Positions 1 through 7,050 of a stretch of 10,880 bases of DNA are shown here, in pieces. The translations under genes were made by a program, and so were the position numbers. The notes under the pieces are model-generated. The model was not told the DNA's origin and did no database searches. It saw only the letters and a list, made by a program, of their open reading frames with translations. The DNA lies in contig JASLBO010000204.1 of the NCBI GenBank assembly GCA_030146605.1, positions 1 through 10,880 of the forward strand, read 5' to 3'. Source of the DNA: Sphingomonas sp. GTDB taxonomy: Bacteria > Pseudomonadota > Alphaproteobacteria > Sphingomonadales > Sphingomonadaceae. Numbering within the stretch: position 1 is the first letter of the stretch; each line of letters begins with the position of its first letter.

Positions 1-97
1 GATCTATGTGAATTAGGACGTCGAATCAGAAACTTGCGCTCGGATACGCGGTTGGCGGCTTCATGCGGGTTGCCGCAGTTCGAGCCGAGGTAGCAGA
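1..97. other. Leader upstream of the sugar-oxidation operon
   Basis: This stretch is clearly less GC-rich than the rest of the window (about 48% G+C over the first 50 bases). It holds no convincing gene. One plus frame is open from base 1 to a TAG at 91-93, but it uses CTA, TTA and AGA codons and A/T third positions unlike the genes here, so I read the stretch as an upstream leader that may contain the operon promoter. I could not point to a clear -35/-10 pair. The only clear signal is the ribosome binding site at its right end. Confidence 0.35.
87..90 (+). promoter_or_regulatory. Ribosome binding site fixing a TTG start
   Basis: GAGG lies 7 nt before the TTG at 98-100. The reading frame stays open upstream to a TAG at 14-16 without any in-frame ATG or GTG, so this Shine-Dalgarno match is the main argument for using the rare TTG as the start of the 738-aa gene. 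Confidence 0.55.
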
Positions 98-2314
98 TTG
101 ACGTCGCTTGCAATCCACCCCCCTGCTGCGGGGGCCACTCCATATCTCATTGCGCTTCGGGAAGCGCTGACCAACTCCGCGAACAGGCCGCTCGCGGAGT
201 TCGAGCTCGCGGGTCTCTCGATCGAGCTGCGCGTCGGCACGGACTCAGTGTGGACGCTGATCCGTCGTGCCAGGCGCGGTGGTGTAGCGTTCCGGGCAGC
301 CTTGCTCACGGGCGATTTCACCTGCGAGAAGGTCAATCCGCACCCCGGGGAGCTGGCGCGCCTCGAAGTGACCAGCGCGGCCGGCAGATATTCCATCGCC
401 TTTTGTGCGGGTGGCGAGAGCCGGGACAATCTGCGGATCACCACCAGCTTCACGCCTGCGGTATCGATGATCCTGCCATATCTCCCGCGCGACCTTTATC
501 CTCTCGACAACGACGACAACCCCATGGGCACGGCGGGAGAAGTCGAGGCGACCCAGCGAGGGCTCAATTCGGGCCTACTGTTCTTCCGGGTCGACGAACC
601 GGCTTTTGGACGCGTCCTCTACTTCCAGAATCTGACGGCGCTGAACGATTATTTCGGCGCTACCGGCACTGCGCCGCGCGATGCAGTGGGTGGTCGCTGG
701 CCGGAGCTCGGCTACCTTGCGCCGACGCCGGAGGAGGAAGGCAGCTCCGCGCTTCCCGCTGGCAAGGAGATCGTGCTGTCGGACGCCATCCTGGTGTTCC
801 GTGAACAGGCACCGTCGGACGAGTGCGGCACCGCGCTGCAGTTCCTGCGGATGCTGGGGTCCGCCTATCGCATGCTCGATCTCCCGCGGACCGCTTTTCG
901 CGACTGGGTCGGGCGCGCCGAACGTACCCTGCGGGATCTCGACGAAGCGCCGGCAGCGACGATCCGTCACTACGGCCATCGCTACATTCATCCGTACACG
1001 GCCAGCGAATATCCCGACTCCATGGTCCAGATGTCAGTGGCGGCCGGGATTCATGACTGGGGCAAATGGCGAGGCGAGCCCCATCCGCTTGAGGCCGAGT
1101 TCATGGCCGGAATGCGCAAGTTCTTCGATCCGGAATTGCGGGCGGTGCGGCGGTACCTGCCCAATGTCGGAGACGACAAGGACGCCGATGCGGTGGACAG
1201 CTGGTATCTCTACCACCCGCTGCTCAACCTCGGGAATCTGGCGCACGACGGCGACGAGGAAGCACGCCGGCTGTTCTTCGATTCGATCGAGTTCGGCATC
1301 AAGGCCGCCCGTCACTTCGACTATGCATGGCCGATCCAGTACAAGGTCACCGACTTCTCGGTGATCGAGGCGACTGCGCCCGCGGACGACAACGGGCAGA
1401 CCGATGTCGGCGGCATCTACGCCTGGGTCATGCTCCAGGCCTATGAGCTGACCAACGACGACCGCTATCTGAAAGAGGCCCGGGCCGCGCTCGACGCCGC
1501 CATGGGCATGCGGTTCAGCCTCAACTATCAGGCCAATCTCACTGCCTGGGGCGCCGCTGCCTGCATGCGGCTGTGGCGCGTGACCAACGAGGAGGCATAC
1601 CGCGCCCAGAGCTACGTTTATCTCGCCAGTTTCTTCCACAACAGCCAGATCTGGAAGAGCGAGATCGGCTTCGCCCGCCATTACTCCAACTTCATGGCGG
1701 TGACCTGCCTGCAGGACGCGCCATACATGGCGATGTACGAGTGCTTCGAGAGCTTTGCCGCCTTCGAGCGCTTCCTCCGCGAAAGCGGGAGCGATCTCGA
1801 CCCTGCGGTCCGGATGCTCGTCTCCGAGTATTGCAAATATGTCCTCGACCGGGCCTGGTATTATTACCCCGACGCCCTGCCCGCCGAGGCGATCTCGGAC
1901 GAGCAGCGCGAGACCAACGGCTATGTCGATCGCGCCCTCTCCTTCCCGCTGGAGGACCTGTATCCTGATGGCCAGCCGGCCGGGCAGGTAGGCCAGGAAA
2001 TCTACGGCGCAGGAGCCGCGTTCATCCTTGCATCCCGCTCCTTCCATGAGATCGAGGACGCGCCCTTCCGGCTGTCCTGCGACCATTTCCTGTATTCGCG
2101 GGAGCGAAGCGCCGACAAGGTGCTGCGCCTCAGGCTCGACGGCGGCGACGGCTGCACCGCGCAACTGAGCCTCGTACGAAAGAAGCGCCACAAGCTGCCC
2201 ACAGCCAAGGTCACCACCACCGGTGGCGACGTGCTGCGGCCGCATGCGGTCTCTGACGACCGCACCGATTTCTACGTGCCGGCAAACGGTACGGTCATTC
2301 TCAGCTGGGAGTAA
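98..2314 (+). CDS. Uncharacterised (alpha/alpha)6-barrel-like protein, putative carbohydrate-active enzyme
   Basis: I do not recognise a named family. The 738-aa protein starts with TTG behind a GAGG site and has no signal peptide or membrane segment, so it is probably cytoplasmic. The layout suggests three parts: a beta-rich N-terminal region (about 1-235), a helical region rich in Trp, Tyr and His (about 245-650) resembling the (alpha/alpha)6 toroid of many glycosidases, phosphorylases and lyases, and a short beta-rich C-terminal region (about 655-738). Conspicuous segments likely to line an active cleft are HYGHRYIHPY (291-300), IHDWGKWRGE (318-327), SWYLYHP (368-374), DDNGQTDVGG (430-439) and FARHYSNFM (525-533). 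The stop is 4 nt before the SDR start, so it leads an operon with two dehydrogenases and a lactonase. That context favours a glycosidase, phosphorylase or epimerase feeding sugar oxidation. The fold assignment is inference; the catalytic residues are unknown. Confidence 0.6.
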   Translation: MTSLAIHPPAAGATPYLIALREALTNSANRPLAEFELAGLSIELRVGTDSVWTLIRRARRGGVAFRAALLTGDFTCEKVNPHPGELARLEVTSAAGRYSIAFCAGGESRDNLRITTSFTPAVSMILPYLPRDLYPLDNDDNPMGTAGEVEATQRGLNSGLLFFRVDEPAFGRVLYFQNLTALNDYFGATGTAPRDAVGGRWPELGYLAPTPEEEGSSALPAGKEIVLSDAILVFREQAPSDECGTALQFLRMLGSAYRMLDLPRTAFRDWVGRAERTLRDLDEAPAATIRHYGHRYIHPYTASEYPDSMVQMSVAAGIHDWGKWRGEPHPLEAEFMAGMRKFFDPELRAVRRYLPNVGDDKDADAVDSWYLYHPLLNLGNLAHDGDEEARRLFFDSIEFGIKAARHFDYAWPIQYKVTDFSVIEATAPADDNGQTDVGGIYAWVMLQAYELTNDDRYLKEARAALDAAMGMRFSLNYQANLTAWGAAACMRLWRVTNEEAYRAQSYVYLASFFHNSQIWKSEIGFARHYSNFMAVTCLQDAPYMAMYECFESFAAFERFLRESGSDLDPAVRMLVSEYCKYVLDRAWYYYPDALPAEAISDEQRETNGYVDRALSFPLEDLYPDGQPAGQVGQEIYGAGAAFILASRSFHEIEDAPFRLSCDHFLYSRERSADKVLRLRLDGGDGCTAQLSLVRKKRHKLPTAKVTTTGGDVLRPHAVSDDRTDFYVPANGTVILSWE

Positions 2315-2318
2315 CGGG

Positions 2319-3062
2319 ATGCCGGCCAATCTTACCTCGCTCGAGGGGAAGCGGATTCTCCTGACCGGCGGCACGACCGGCATCGGCCGCGCGACGCTGG
2401 CGCTGCTCGCCGGAGCTGGCGCCCGCGTCCTCACCTTCGGACGGAGCGCCGGAGTGCTGGAAGACGCGCTGGCTTATGCGCGCGGCCGTGGCGGCGAGGT
2501 GTCCGGCCTGACCGCCGACTCCGCTACCCGCAAGGGGATAGAACAGGTGTTCGCGGCCGTCGACGAACGGCTGGGCGGGATCGACATGCTGGTCGCCTGC
2601 GCCGCGCTTGGCGCCGAGCCGATCCATGAAATGGAAGAGGACGACTGGCGCTATGTCGTCGAGACCAATCTGGTCGGCTATCTCGCCTGTGCCCGCGCGG
2701 CGATCAAACGGATGGAGACTGAGGGCGGCGGGCACCTGCTGTTCGTCGGCTCGATCAGCACAGACATCAAGAAGCCGGGCGAGAGCGTCTATTCGGCGAC
2801 GAAAGCGGGCATCCAGGCGTTTGCCGAGACACTTCGCAAGGAAATCCAGGACAAGAACATCAAGGTGAGCGTCATCCAGCCCGGCTCGGTCGACACCGAC
2901 ATGCAGGAGTGCAGCGAGGACGAAAAGCGCCAGGCCGTCGCCGACGAGGAGATGCTTCACGCCGGGGAAGTCGCCGAGGCGATCCTGTTCGTGCTCACGC
3001 GCTCGGCCCGGACCGACATCGTCAATCTGCGAATCGAGCCGCTCATCCAGAAGACGAGTTGA
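2319..3062 (+). CDS. SDR family NAD(P)-dependent oxidoreductase
   Basis: This is a 247-aa classical short-chain dehydrogenase/reductase of normal family length. The Rossmann glycine motif TGGTTGIG is at 16-23, the active-site Asn at 117 (TNLVGY), Ser at 145 (GSIS), and Tyr158/Lys162 in YSATK. PG at 188-189 follows the usual strand. The family's NNAG motif is altered to an ACAALG-like stretch at 93-98. Arg42 after the second strand hints at NADP(H) preference, which is inference. The ATG at 2319 was chosen over upstream in-frame codons because GGAG ends 7 nt before it and the fold begins just after. The gene starts 4 nt after the preceding stop, so co-transcription is near certain. It probably oxidises or reduces a sugar hydroxyl or carbonyl in the same pathway as its neighbours; the substrate is unknown. 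Confidence 0.9.
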   Translation: MPANLTSLEGKRILLTGGTTGIGRATLALLAGAGARVLTFGRSAGVLEDALAYARGRGGEVSGLTADSATRKGIEQVFAAVDERLGGIDMLVACAALGAEPIHEMEEDDWRYVVETNLVGYLACARAAIKRMETEGGGHLLFVGSISTDIKKPGESVYSATKAGIQAFAETLRKEIQDKNIKVSVIQPGSVDTDMQECSEDEKRQAVADEEMLHAGEVAEAILFVLTRSARTDIVNLRIEPLIQKTS

Positions 3063-3106
3063 GCCCGGGGGCGTCCGGATTTGCCAATGAAGAGGATCAG
3101 ACAGGA

Positions 3107-4162
3107 ATGAAGGCAGCGCTGAAGACCGCGGAAGGTACGTTCGAGGTCACCGAAACCGAACGGCCGATCATCCCGGCTCCGAACTTCGTGCTCGCACGGG
3201 TGCGGGTCGCCGGCATCTGCGGCACCGACCTGCGGCACTGGAAGAAGCACGAACCCGAGCTCGAATGCCACATCGTGGGGCACGAGCTCGCCGGCGAGGT
3301 GGTCGAGGTTGGCGAGAGCGTCACCAACGTGAAACCGGGCGACCGCGTGGTGATCGAGACCGTGATGGGCGACGGCGTCTGCGAATATTGCCGCGTCCAG
3401 CGCTACAATATCTGCGAGCATCTCTACGACGTTCGCACCAAATATGTCTCACGCGCCTATGCCGAGTTCCTCGTCGGGCCAGCCGAAAAGTTTTACAAGC
3501 TGCCCGATCATGTGAGCTTCGAGGAAGCGTCGCTGATCGACACCTTCTCGGTATGCCTCCACGCCCAGCACCTGTCGGGGCTGGGCATCAACGACAGGGT
3601 CGCCGTGATCGGCGCGGGGCCGATCGGGCTTGGCCAGATGATGCTCGCCAAGGCGAGCGGCGCCGATGTGATCATCTGCGACGTGGTCGACAGCGCACTG
3701 GATCTCGCGCGGGAACTGGGCGCAGACGCCGTGGTGAATAGCGGCAGGGAAGATCCGGTCGAGGCGGTGATGCGGTTCACCGACGGGCGCGGCGCCGACA
3801 TCGCGTTCGAATGTGCCGGCGGGGATTCCATGTCGCAGACATTGCCGCAGGCAACCAGGATGGCGCGGCGCGGCGGAAAGGTGGTGATCGTCGGCGGGTT
3901 CGACGCGGGCGAGACGGCGATCCCGCTCGAATGGCAGCGGATCCAGATGAGCGAGATCCAGCTCATACCCAGCGCCAGCTTTGCGATGCACGATATCTAC
4001 CCCGAACAAGGAATGGTGCTCGACCTGATCGCCAAGGGGCGCATCGACGTGAAGAAGCTGATCACCCACCGGTTCAAGCTGGATGAGATCAACGAGGCGT
4101 TCGACACCGCTCAGGCCAAGCAGGAAACCGGCGCGGTCTTCGTGGCGATCTCGATCGAATGA
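3107..4162 (+). CDS. Zinc-dependent alcohol/polyol dehydrogenase (MDR superfamily)
   Basis: This 351-aa medium-chain dehydrogenase resembles the sorbitol/threonine dehydrogenase branch. The catalytic zinc site is visible as Cys38 (GICGTD) and His59-Glu60 (GHE). Asp145 (LIDTF) sits where sorbitol dehydrogenases carry Glu and threonine dehydrogenases carry Asp. The structural-zinc lobe has Cys92, Cys95 and Cys103, but the first cysteine is replaced by Asp89. The nucleotide-binding GAGPIGLG is at 169-176 and Asp192 ends the second strand of the fold, which favours NAD+. The ATG at 3107 follows AGAGGA at 3091-3096, 44 nt after the SDR stop, and matches the usual N-terminus of the family. Its stop overlaps the lactonase start as ATGA. 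A role oxidising a sugar or polyol ahead of the lactonase is inferred from context. Confidence 0.92.
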   Translation: MKAALKTAEGTFEVTETERPIIPAPNFVLARVRVAGICGTDLRHWKKHEPELECHIVGHELAGEVVEVGESVTNVKPGDRVVIETVMGDGVCEYCRVQRYNICEHLYDVRTKYVSRAYAEFLVGPAEKFYKLPDHVSFEEASLIDTFSVCLHAQHLSGLGINDRVAVIGAGPIGLGQMMLAKASGADVIICDVVDSALDLARELGADAVVNSGREDPVEAVMRFTDGRGADIAFECAGGDSMSQTLPQATRMARRGGKVVIVGGFDAGETAIPLEWQRIQMSEIQLIPSASFAMHDIYPEQGMVLDLIAKGRIDVKKLITHRFKLDEINEAFDTAQAKQETGAVFVAISIE

Positions 4163-5196
4163 GCGCGAGCGACCGCAGCGACGCGGGCCAGACCCGGACC
4201 TTGTGGGTCGGCAGCTATGCCGAAAAGGGCGGCCAGGGTCTTTACCCGCTCCGGCGCGATGCCTCTGGCAAATGGGAAGCCGGCGCACCGTTCGGGGGGG
4301 CCCGCAACGCCTCGTTCGGGACCTGGTCCCCGCGGCACGGGCTGCATTATCTGGTCGATGAACAGGGCGGCACGCTGGGCGTGTATCGCTACGACGAGGA
4401 ATGGGCCGAGCTCGCCCGGCTCGCAACGGGTGGAGCAGAGCCCTGCTACGTCTCGCTCGACGACTCCGAAACCCGACTGGCGGTGGCCAATTACGGCAGC
4501 GGCAGCACCGCGCTGTTCTCTCTCGACGCTGCATCCGGCCTTCTGCTTGGCCCCCCTGCCGTCCTGGCCAATAGCGGCCGCGGCCCGGATCCGGAGCGGC
4601 AGGAGGGACCGCATGCCCACTGCGTCCGGTTCAGCCCGGACCGGCGATGGCTCTATCAGGTCGATCTGGGCACCGATCAGATCCTGGCGTTCGCGCCCGA
4701 AGACCCGGGCAGCCGGCGCGTGGCATTTGCCGCGCCACCATCTAGCGGGCCGCGTCATTTGCTGCTTCACCCGGTCCAGGGCGTCGCCTTCCTGATCAGC
4801 GAACTGGCGAGCACCCTTGCCCTGTTGACGGTGGATGGGCCCGACTTTCGGCAGGTCGAAACGCTCTCCACCTTGCCAGCAGGCTTTGCCGGTGAAAGCC
4901 TTGGCGGGCATGTCGGGATGAACGCCGCCGGCGACCGGGTCTACGTCACCAACCGGGGCCATGACAGCGTCGCCACCTTCGCCTTTGACGGCAAGCGGCT
5001 GTCATTGCTGCAGCATGTGCCAAGCGGAGGTGCATCGCCCCGTTTCTTTCTGCTGCTCGAGGCGGAGAAGCTGCTGCTCGTCGCGAATGAGGAGGGCGGC
5101 AATGTCACGGGGTTCAGGCTCCAGGACGATGGGACGCTGGAGTCTGCCGGGATGGACCTGCCGGTCCCGGGCGCGGTGTTCCTCTCCGCGGCGTAA
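4159..5196 (+). CDS. Lactonase family protein (beta-propeller, 6-phosphogluconolactonase-like)
   Basis: This 345-aa protein has the repeated blade pattern of the seven-bladed lactonase family (PF10282, typified by E. coli Pgl/YbhE). Signature segments are VANYGSGS (109-116), GPHAHCVRFSPD (150-161), GPRHLLLHP (197-205), VYVTNRGHDSVATF (261-274), SGGASPRFF (289-297) and LLLVANEEGGN (305-315). No signal peptide is seen, so it is probably cytoplasmic. The family hydrolyses sugar lactones to the open acid; some members act on phosphorylated and others on free lactones, and sequence alone does not decide here. The ATG overlaps the dehydrogenase stop by 4 nt (ATGA), indicating translational coupling. 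That fits a dehydrogenase-lactonase pair acting in sequence. It is the last gene of the operon. Confidence 0.88.
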   Translation: MSASDRSDAGQTRTLWVGSYAEKGGQGLYPLRRDASGKWEAGAPFGGARNASFGTWSPRHGLHYLVDEQGGTLGVYRYDEEWAELARLATGGAEPCYVSLDDSETRLAVANYGSGSTALFSLDAASGLLLGPPAVLANSGRGPDPERQEGPHAHCVRFSPDRRWLYQVDLGTDQILAFAPEDPGSRRVAFAAPPSSGPRHLLLHPVQGVAFLISELASTLALLTVDGPDFRQVETLSTLPAGFAGESLGGHVGMNAAGDRVYVTNRGHDSVATFAFDGKRLSLLQHVPSGGASPRFFLLLEAEKLLLVANEEGGNVTGFRLQDDGTLESAGMDLPVPGAVFLSAA

Positions 5197-5242
5197 AAGA
5201 CCGAAGGACAGTTCATGCGTGCGGGCCGGGGTCGGGTCGAAT

Positions 5243-5257
5243 GGACCCGCGGGGTCC
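5243..5257. terminator. Possible bidirectional hairpin between convergent genes
   Basis: GGACCC and GGGTCC form a perfect 6-bp stem around a 3-nt loop, in the 105-nt gap between the end of the lactonase gene and the end of the minus-strand kinase remnant. There is no T-tract on either side, and a competing pairing of GGGTC (5234-5238) with GACCC (5244-5248) is possible. A terminator role rests on position only. Confidence 0.25.
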
Positions 5258-5301
5258 TCCACCGACGGCGAAAGGGCTGTCGCGCCGAATGCTCGCTCGC
5301 A

Positions 5302-5826
5302 TCAGTCCGGTAGGGCGAGTTCCGCGAGCTTCGCAGCGAGATCCGCATTTCGGAAGGGCTTGGTGAGGCGGGGCAGATCCGGGTCGACCCCGTCATTCTC
5401 TGCATATCCGGAAATGACCAGGACCTGGGTATCAGGTCGGTTTGCACGTACCGCCCGCGCGAGGTCGGTTCCGTTCATCCCGGCCATCAGGTGGTCGGTT
5501 ACGAGCAGATCCGGTTCGAGGCCGGCGCCCAGAAGCCTTAGCGCTTCCTCGGCGGACGCTGCCTCGACAACGGCGTAGCCCATTTCGACCAGCATGTCCG
5601 CCGTGCTCATTCGAACCAACTCCTCCTCGTCAACGAGCAGCACCGTGCCGGTACTCGTCGTAGCGGGCGCTTCCTGCTATACCGTCCTGGCGGCCTCCGG
5701 AGACTCCGCGCTCACCGGCAGCCAGAGCTCGACGTTCGTGCCCACGTCCCGTTCGCTTTCGATCGTGAGCGCTCCGCCGAGCTGCGAGGCGAGGCCATGT
5801 ACCATCGAAAGGCCAAGGCCGGTGCG
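5302..5826 (-). pseudogene. C-terminal remnant of a hybrid sensor histidine kinase (ATPase end + receiver)
   Basis: Read on the minus strand, the frame begins at the ATPase G2 box TGLGLSMVHGLASQLGG, continues through GTNVELWLPVS, meets an in-frame TAG at 5679-5677, and carries on in the same frame into a receiver domain ending at 5302. The receiver keeps all key residues: an acidic DEEE cluster, phosphoacceptor Asp50 (VTDHL), Ser78 (VISGY) and Lys95 (LTKPF), counted from the GTG at 5643. In intact relatives the ATPase and receiver form one protein, so the single frame with a stop in the linker indicates decay. Sensor, dimerisation and N-box parts are missing; the upstream end abuts a transposase fragment. 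A freestanding receiver starting at GTG 5643 is possible but has only a poor ribosome binding site. Confidence 0.75.
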
Positions 5827-5922
5827 ATCGCTACCCGCTACGATCAGCTTGCCAATAGCTTTCTCGGCATGGTCCATATCACCACAGCCAGGTACTGGCT
5901 CAAATTTGTCCACGCCGCCTAG
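5824..5922 (+). pseudogene. C-terminal fragment of an IS5-like transposase
   Basis: The plus strand reads AIATRYDQLANSFLG (residues from 5824) followed by MVHITTARYWLKFVHAA and a TAG at 5920-5922. The pattern IATRYDxxAxxFLG, then a hydrophobic stretch and WL near the terminus, is the usual end of IS5-family transposases. Only about 32 codons remain: the DDE catalytic core and the rest of the element are absent. Upstream of about 5824 the sequence switches directly to the kinase remnant on the other strand. This also explains why the minus-strand frame reads nonsense instead of the expected FFTTK-type residues before TGLGLS. The family call is from memory of the motif. Confidence 0.6.
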
Positions 5923-6021
5923 CCTACGGGCATAGCCTGACTGGCCCGCTGGGCCTGTCCTATGTTAGGGCTTTTCGGCGCGTGCCTGAGCTTCAGGAAG
6001 CCAGGCAAGGAACTTACCATT
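5923..6021. mobile_element. Probable IS end and upstream region of the HWE kinase
   Basis: After the transposase stop lies about 100 nt without a gene. It holds two short inverted repeats: GGCCC/GGGCC (5943-5947 and 5951-5955) and CCTGA/TCAGG (5985-5989 and 5993-5997). The first part plausibly contains the right terminal repeat of the lost insertion sequence; without the left end the repeat cannot be matched, so the boundary is unknown. The rest is the leader of the histidine kinase gene, with AAGGAA at 6007-6012, 9 nt before its ATG. Confidence 0.35.
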
Positions 6022-7050
6022 ATGCAAACCTCTCAGCCGGAAGCGGCTTCCTCAACACAGCTGTCGCCGCGGACCGAGTGGGAGGCTCGACGTCTAAGGT
6101 TGGCAGTTGAGGCTGCCGGCGTCGCTCTGTGGGAGTGGAATGTCGACACTGACCGGTTTGCCATGGACGAGGGAGCCTTTCAGCTGTGGGGTCTCCCGTG
6201 GAGTGAGGCCGTCACCTTCGAAGAGTTATCTCACCACATCCACCCGGCTGATCGTGACCGCGTAAGAGCGGCGTTCACTGCCACGCGGGCAGTGTTCGGG
6301 CCGTATGAAACTGATTTCCGGATAATGCTCGGCGAGGAGGTCCGCTGGATTGCTGCCCGTGGGCAGGGTGAGGATGTCGGCATAGTAGACAGGACCATGT
6401 TCGGCATCTTCCTCGATGTCACTGGCCGAAAGCAGGCTGAGGAGGGCCACGAGCTGCTTGCCGGCGAGATGAGCCACCGCGTCAAGAACCTGCTGGCGAT
6501 TGCCGCAGGCCTCACACAGATCACCTCCCGTACGACCACATCAACCACGGAAATGGCGCGTGAGCTCATCCAGAGGCTTACCGCACTCGGCCGGGCCCAT
6601 GATCTGGTGCGGCCGCTGCCGGAAGGTCAGGGTTCGGCAGCATTGCTAGGGGATTTGCTGTCCGTTCTGCTCTCGCCCTATGACGATCTCGGCGCGTTCA
6701 GCGGTCGCATTCGCGTCGCTGTGGAACGGATGGGCGTCGGGGAAGCCGCCGCCACCGCCCTCGCGCTGGTCGTACACGAGCTCGCCACCAATTCGGTGAA
6801 GTATGGCGCCCTCTCATCAGAGGCGGGCACTCTCGACGTGGCCACTCGAATGGAGGCCAACAAGTTCAGCCTCATCTGGACGGAGCGTGGCGGCCCTCGG
6901 GTCGAAGCGCCACCCAAAGCGGCCGGATTTGGAAGTAAGCTGGTGCAGCGGAGCGTAGCACAACAGCTGGGCGGCACGATCAACCACGACTGGGCAGAAG
7001 GTGGCCTGATCGTCACGGTTCAGCTCAGCCGCGAAAAGCTAAGCCACTAA
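6022..7050 (+). CDS. PAS domain-containing HWE-family sensor histidine kinase
   Basis: This 342-aa protein has no membrane segment. Residues about 26-140 form a PAS domain of the PAS_3 type (ALWEWN near 35-40, HIHPADRDR at 72-80, ending IFLDVTGRKQAE). The H-box MSHRVKNLLAI (150-160) places the phosphorylated His at 152. The N-box HELATNSVKYGALS (252-265) with His252, and the WTE motif (286-288), are the hallmarks that name the HWE family. GFGSKLV (302-308) is the nucleotide-lid motif. The ATG at 6022 was preferred to an in-frame ATG at 5962 because AAGGAA sits 9 nt upstream of 6022 and the earlier codon has no such site. No receiver or response-regulator gene adjoins it. In alphaproteobacteria HWE kinases often feed PhyR-type stress regulators; partner and signal are unknown here. 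Confidence 0.9.
   Translation: MQTSQPEAASSTQLSPRTEWEARRLRLAVEAAGVALWEWNVDTDRFAMDEGAFQLWGLPWSEAVTFEELSHHIHPADRDRVRAAFTATRAVFGPYETDFRIMLGEEVRWIAARGQGEDVGIVDRTMFGIFLDVTGRKQAEEGHELLAGEMSHRVKNLLAIAAGLTQITSRTTTSTTEMARELIQRLTALGRAHDLVRPLPEGQGSAALLGDLLSVLLSPYDDLGAFSGRIRVAVERMGVGEAAATALALVVHELATNSVKYGALSSEAGTLDVATRMEANKFSLIWTERGGPRVEAPPKAAGFGSKLVQRSVAQQLGGTINHDWAEGGLIVTVQLSREKLSH

Noticed and set aside
1..93. Open plus-strand frame ending TAG at 91-93, which could be the end of an upstream gene 4 nt before the operon.
   Set aside because: Its codons (CTA, TTA, AGA, A/T third positions) and low G+C differ sharply from real genes here, and the 30 residues resemble nothing I know.
1034..2434. A 466-codon open frame on the minus strand across the first gene.
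   Set aside because: It is antisense to the 738-aa gene, is a common artefact of high G+C third positions, and its protein is repetitive in a way typical of shadow frames.
5677..5913. A separate 78-aa minus-strand gene starting GTG at 5913.
   Set aside because: Its first ~29 residues are the antisense reading of the transposase tail; only the part from TGLGLS onward is kinase sequence, so it is a chimera across a junction.
5962..6021. An in-frame upstream ATG that would extend the HWE kinase by 20 residues.
   Set aside because: It has no ribosome binding site, and the added residues fall in the region next to the IS remnant, whereas ATG 6022 has AAGGAA at good spacing.
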